Assembly (NCBI GenBank): GCA_013042895.1
Contig: JABDPD010000103.1
Location: 1-8,245 of the forward strand
Direction: 5' to 3'
DNA from: Boseongicola sp.
GTDB lineage: Bacteria > Pseudomonadota > Alphaproteobacteria > Rhodobacterales > Rhodobacteraceae
DNA length: 8,245 nucleotides
Shown here: positions 7,031 to 8,245 of the stretch, in pieces
How positions within the stretch are numbered: the first letter of the stretch is position 1
Layout: each line of letters opens with the position of its first letter
Made by a program: the position numbers and the translations under genes
The notes under the pieces: model-generated
Seen by the model: only the letters and a program-made list of their open reading frames with translations
Database searches by the model: none
What the model was told of the DNA's origin: nothing

Positions 7031-7122
7031 GGAATACCTCCACTCTTGGGGAAGCTGTTCAAGGCTGCGCGGGACCGCGGTTTTGGCATTAGAAAGCTTC
7101 GGGGCAGGCTACGGGACGACCA

Positions 7123-7407
7123 ATGTATACAGCTTTTGCGATTTTGCAGATTGGCATGGCGACAGCCTGTCTTTATTTCGTGACCAGTTCGACAATTAAG
7201 CCCATGTGGTCGTCGATTGCGTTCATTCTGACGGGTTTGGTTTTCCTTGGAAATGGGTTGCGTGTCGCGCTTGATATGTTCGCCAGTGACGCTGCCTTTT
7301 ACATGCACAGCGTTGTTTTCCCTTACGCCTCAGGCGCGATGATCGCGCTTTTGTTCGTGACAGGTTCGGTGCTGGCGTATCGCGCTCTGAGCGGCGGCAA
7401 ACTTTGA
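7123..7407 (+). CDS. Small three-helix membrane protein (unknown function)
   Basis: A 94-residue protein I cannot place in a family. Three hydrophobic segments are visible: about 4-21 (AFAILQIGMATACLYFVT), 28-50 (MWSSIAFILTGLVFLGNGLRV) and 62-87 (HSVVFPYASGAMIALLFVTG). Short polar loops join them and a small basic tail (LSGGKL) ends the protein. It has no signal for export and no cofactor motif. The first ATG at 7123 has no strong ribosome binding site (only a poor GGGAC near 7113). The gene follows a 210-base gap with possible regulatory repeats, so it may open a separate transcription unit inside the nuo region. The next gene starts 10 bases after its stop, which points to coexpression of the pair. 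It is not one of the 14 standard complex I subunits by any motif I can see. Confidence 0.75.
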   Translation: MYTAFAILQIGMATACLYFVTSSTIKPMWSSIAFILTGLVFLGNGLRVALDMFASDAAFYMHSVVFPYASGAMIALLFVTGSVLAYRALSGGKL

Positions 7408-7417
7408 GGCCAGACAG

Positions 7418-7645
7418 ATGATCCGTTTTTGGGACGGATTTCTGAGCGCTCTTGGTGCCATCCTAACTTTGACAATCATTGGTGTGCCTTTGTGGGGCGC
7501 TGTTGTTGCGCTACGCGCCGAGCTTTTGCCGGTTTGGGCGTGGGGCACAGTGGTGGCGCTTGGATTTGTCGGGCTGGTGATGGTGGGCGCTTTCCTCCGA
7601 AAAGCCGGTCGGGGCATTCACCCATTGCGAGAGCGGCGGCGTTAG
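7418..7645 (+). CDS. Small two-helix membrane protein with basic tail (unknown function)
   Basis: A 75-residue protein of unknown family. It has two hydrophobic stretches, about 8-31 (LSALGAILTLTIIGVPLWGAV) and 38-61 (PVWAWGTVVALGFVGLVMVG), and a strongly basic C-terminus (RKAGRGIHPLRERRR). The positive tail predicts both ends in the cytoplasm. GAGG at 7406-7409 overlaps the upstream stop and lies eight bases before the ATG at 7418, so the start is well supported and translation probably follows from the gene at 7123. It sits after nuoF and before a DUF5333-like gene. The role is unknown, and a part in complex I is only inferred from position. Confidence 0.72.
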   Translation: MIRFWDGFLSALGAILTLTIIGVPLWGAVVALRAELLPVWAWGTVVALGFVGLVMVGAFLRKAGRGIHPLRERRR

Positions 7646-7779
7646 GTCGTCACAATACGTAACGTTGCTCACGGGATGTGGCGAAGTGTTGGGTAGGGTC
7701 AATTACCATTATTCACAGAGGCTTATGCGAAGCTTTGCAAGTTCTGTACGGCGAGAAAATGCCCAATTGTGACACTTCG

Positions 7780-7793
7780 TGAGGCGCGCCTCA
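7780..7793. repeat. 14-bp perfect palindrome
   Basis: TGAGGCGCGCCTCA is a perfect 14-base palindrome in the 225-base gap before the DUF5333-like gene. It overlaps the -35 side of the candidate promoter at 7791-7819, so a repressor or activator dimer site is one explanation. An imperfect palindrome, GCGAAGCTTTGC, lies upstream at 7726-7737. No terminator T-run is present. Confidence 0.45.
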
Positions 7794-7819
7794 ACATTCG
7801 CGCCTTCCGCGCCTATATC
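7791..7819 (+). promoter_or_regulatory. Candidate sigma-70-type promoter for the DUF5333-like gene
   Basis: TCAACA (7791-7796) and TATATC (7814-7819) match the -35 and -10 consensus at four of six positions each, with an ideal 17-base spacer. Transcription would begin near 7826, leaving a leader of about 45 bases. The match is moderate and is supported mainly by position, in the only sizeable gap before the gene. Confidence 0.35.
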
Positions 7820-7870
7820 CATACATGGACGGGGAGCGGGACCCGGGCCGTGAGAACGAGCAGGTAAAAT

Positions 7871-8245
7871 GTGATCAAAATGTTTAAAAAGTTCGGAATT
7901 CTGGCTGTAGTGGTGTCGGTATCTACGCCTGCGGTGGCGTTGCAGCCGCTGCACGAAAACCGCACAGTTATCGCAGGCTTTTACGCGATGGGCCTCGCGG
8001 ACTTGGTACGCCGAAATTGCGATGACATCTCGCCACGGTATTTGCGGGCATATAATTACCTCAAAGCGTTGGAAAAATACGCGCTCGAAGCCGGGTATTC
8101 TGAGGCTCAGATCGAGGAATTAACCGATAATCGTGAGGAAAAACAAAAACTTAGGGTTCGTATTGAAGCTGATCTGGCCGAACGCGGGGCCAGCGCTGAA
8201 ACGCCGCAAGGGTATTGCACTGTTGGCCGTGAAGAAATAGCCAAG
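7871..8245 (+). CDS. Exported small protein, DUF5333-like, N-terminal 125 residues
   Basis: The gene runs off the window after 125 codons. A signal peptide is clear: basic start (MIKMFKKFG), hydrophobic core (ILAVVVSV) and an AVA cleavage site near residues 21-23, so the mature part should be periplasmic. The rest is a helical, charged domain with two cysteines, C50 (RRNCDDIS) and C116 (GYCTVGREEI), which could form a disulfide. The layout, with N-C-x-x-I-S early, a YLKALEKYALEAGYS helix and a late C-x-x-GREEI, matches what I remember as DUF5333, a Rhodobacterales family encoded between nuoF and nuoG. I prefer the GTG at 7871 because AGCAGGT (7859-7865) is five bases upstream; the ATG at 7880 is the alternative and keeps the same signal peptide. 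Function is unknown. Confidence 0.82.
   Translation, partial: MIKMFKKFGILAVVVSVSTPAVALQPLHENRTVIAGFYAMGLADLVRRNCDDISPRYLRAYNYLKALEKYALEAGYSEAQIEELTDNREEKQKLRVRIEADLAERGASAETPQGYCTVGREEIAK

Overview
The window is a slice of the respiratory complex I (NADH:quinone oxidoreductase, nuo) operon of an alphaproteobacterium, very probably of the Rhodobacterales (Roseobacter/Rhodobacter/Paracoccus relatives). The evidence is separate nuoC and nuoD genes rather than a fused nuoCD, the order nuoB-C-D-E-F broken up by small unidentified frames as in the Rhodobacter capsulatus and Paracoccus denitrificans clusters, a NuoE with a C-terminal helix-hairpin-helix extension, and small DUF5337-like and DUF5333-like genes around nuoF. 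The family names and organism assignment come from remembered family features, not from a search. All recognisable genes lie on the + strand.

Layout. Bases 1-178 hold the end of nuoB. nuoC (191-796) is followed by a 65-residue two-helix membrane protein (793-990), a complete PAPS-type sulfotransferase (987-1841) and nuoD (1841-3049), all joined by start/stop overlaps. A 118-residue membrane protein (3052-3408) leads into nuoE (3408-4469). Bases 4470-4534 carry a strong candidate internal promoter (an extended -10 box inside a perfect inverted repeat). Next is a 220-residue membrane-anchored protein (4535-5197) whose C-terminal domain is a close copy of the NuoE extension. A hairpin-rich gap, a two-helix DUF5337-like protein (5335-5571) and nuoF (5614-6912) follow. 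Past nuoF are a 210-base gap with hairpins and repeats, two small membrane proteins (7123-7407, 7418-7645), a 225-base gap with a palindrome and a candidate promoter, and the start of an exported DUF5333-like protein (7871 to the window end). nuoG would be expected beyond.

How the genes work together. NuoF (FMN, NADH site, cluster N3) and NuoE (cluster N1a) form the electron-input tip. NuoB (cluster N2), NuoC and NuoD form the quinone-reducing connecting module on the membrane. The small membrane proteins and the exported protein are candidate lineage-specific assembly or accessory factors, but nothing in the sequence proves this.

The most unusual points are (1) the sulfotransferase placed, with translational overlaps on both sides, between nuoC and nuoD, and (2) the same helix-hairpin-helix module attached to the soluble NuoE subunit and to a membrane-anchored neighbour, each through a Pro/Ala/Glu linker. 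No CRISPR array, tRNA, rRNA, insertion sequence or pseudogene was seen.
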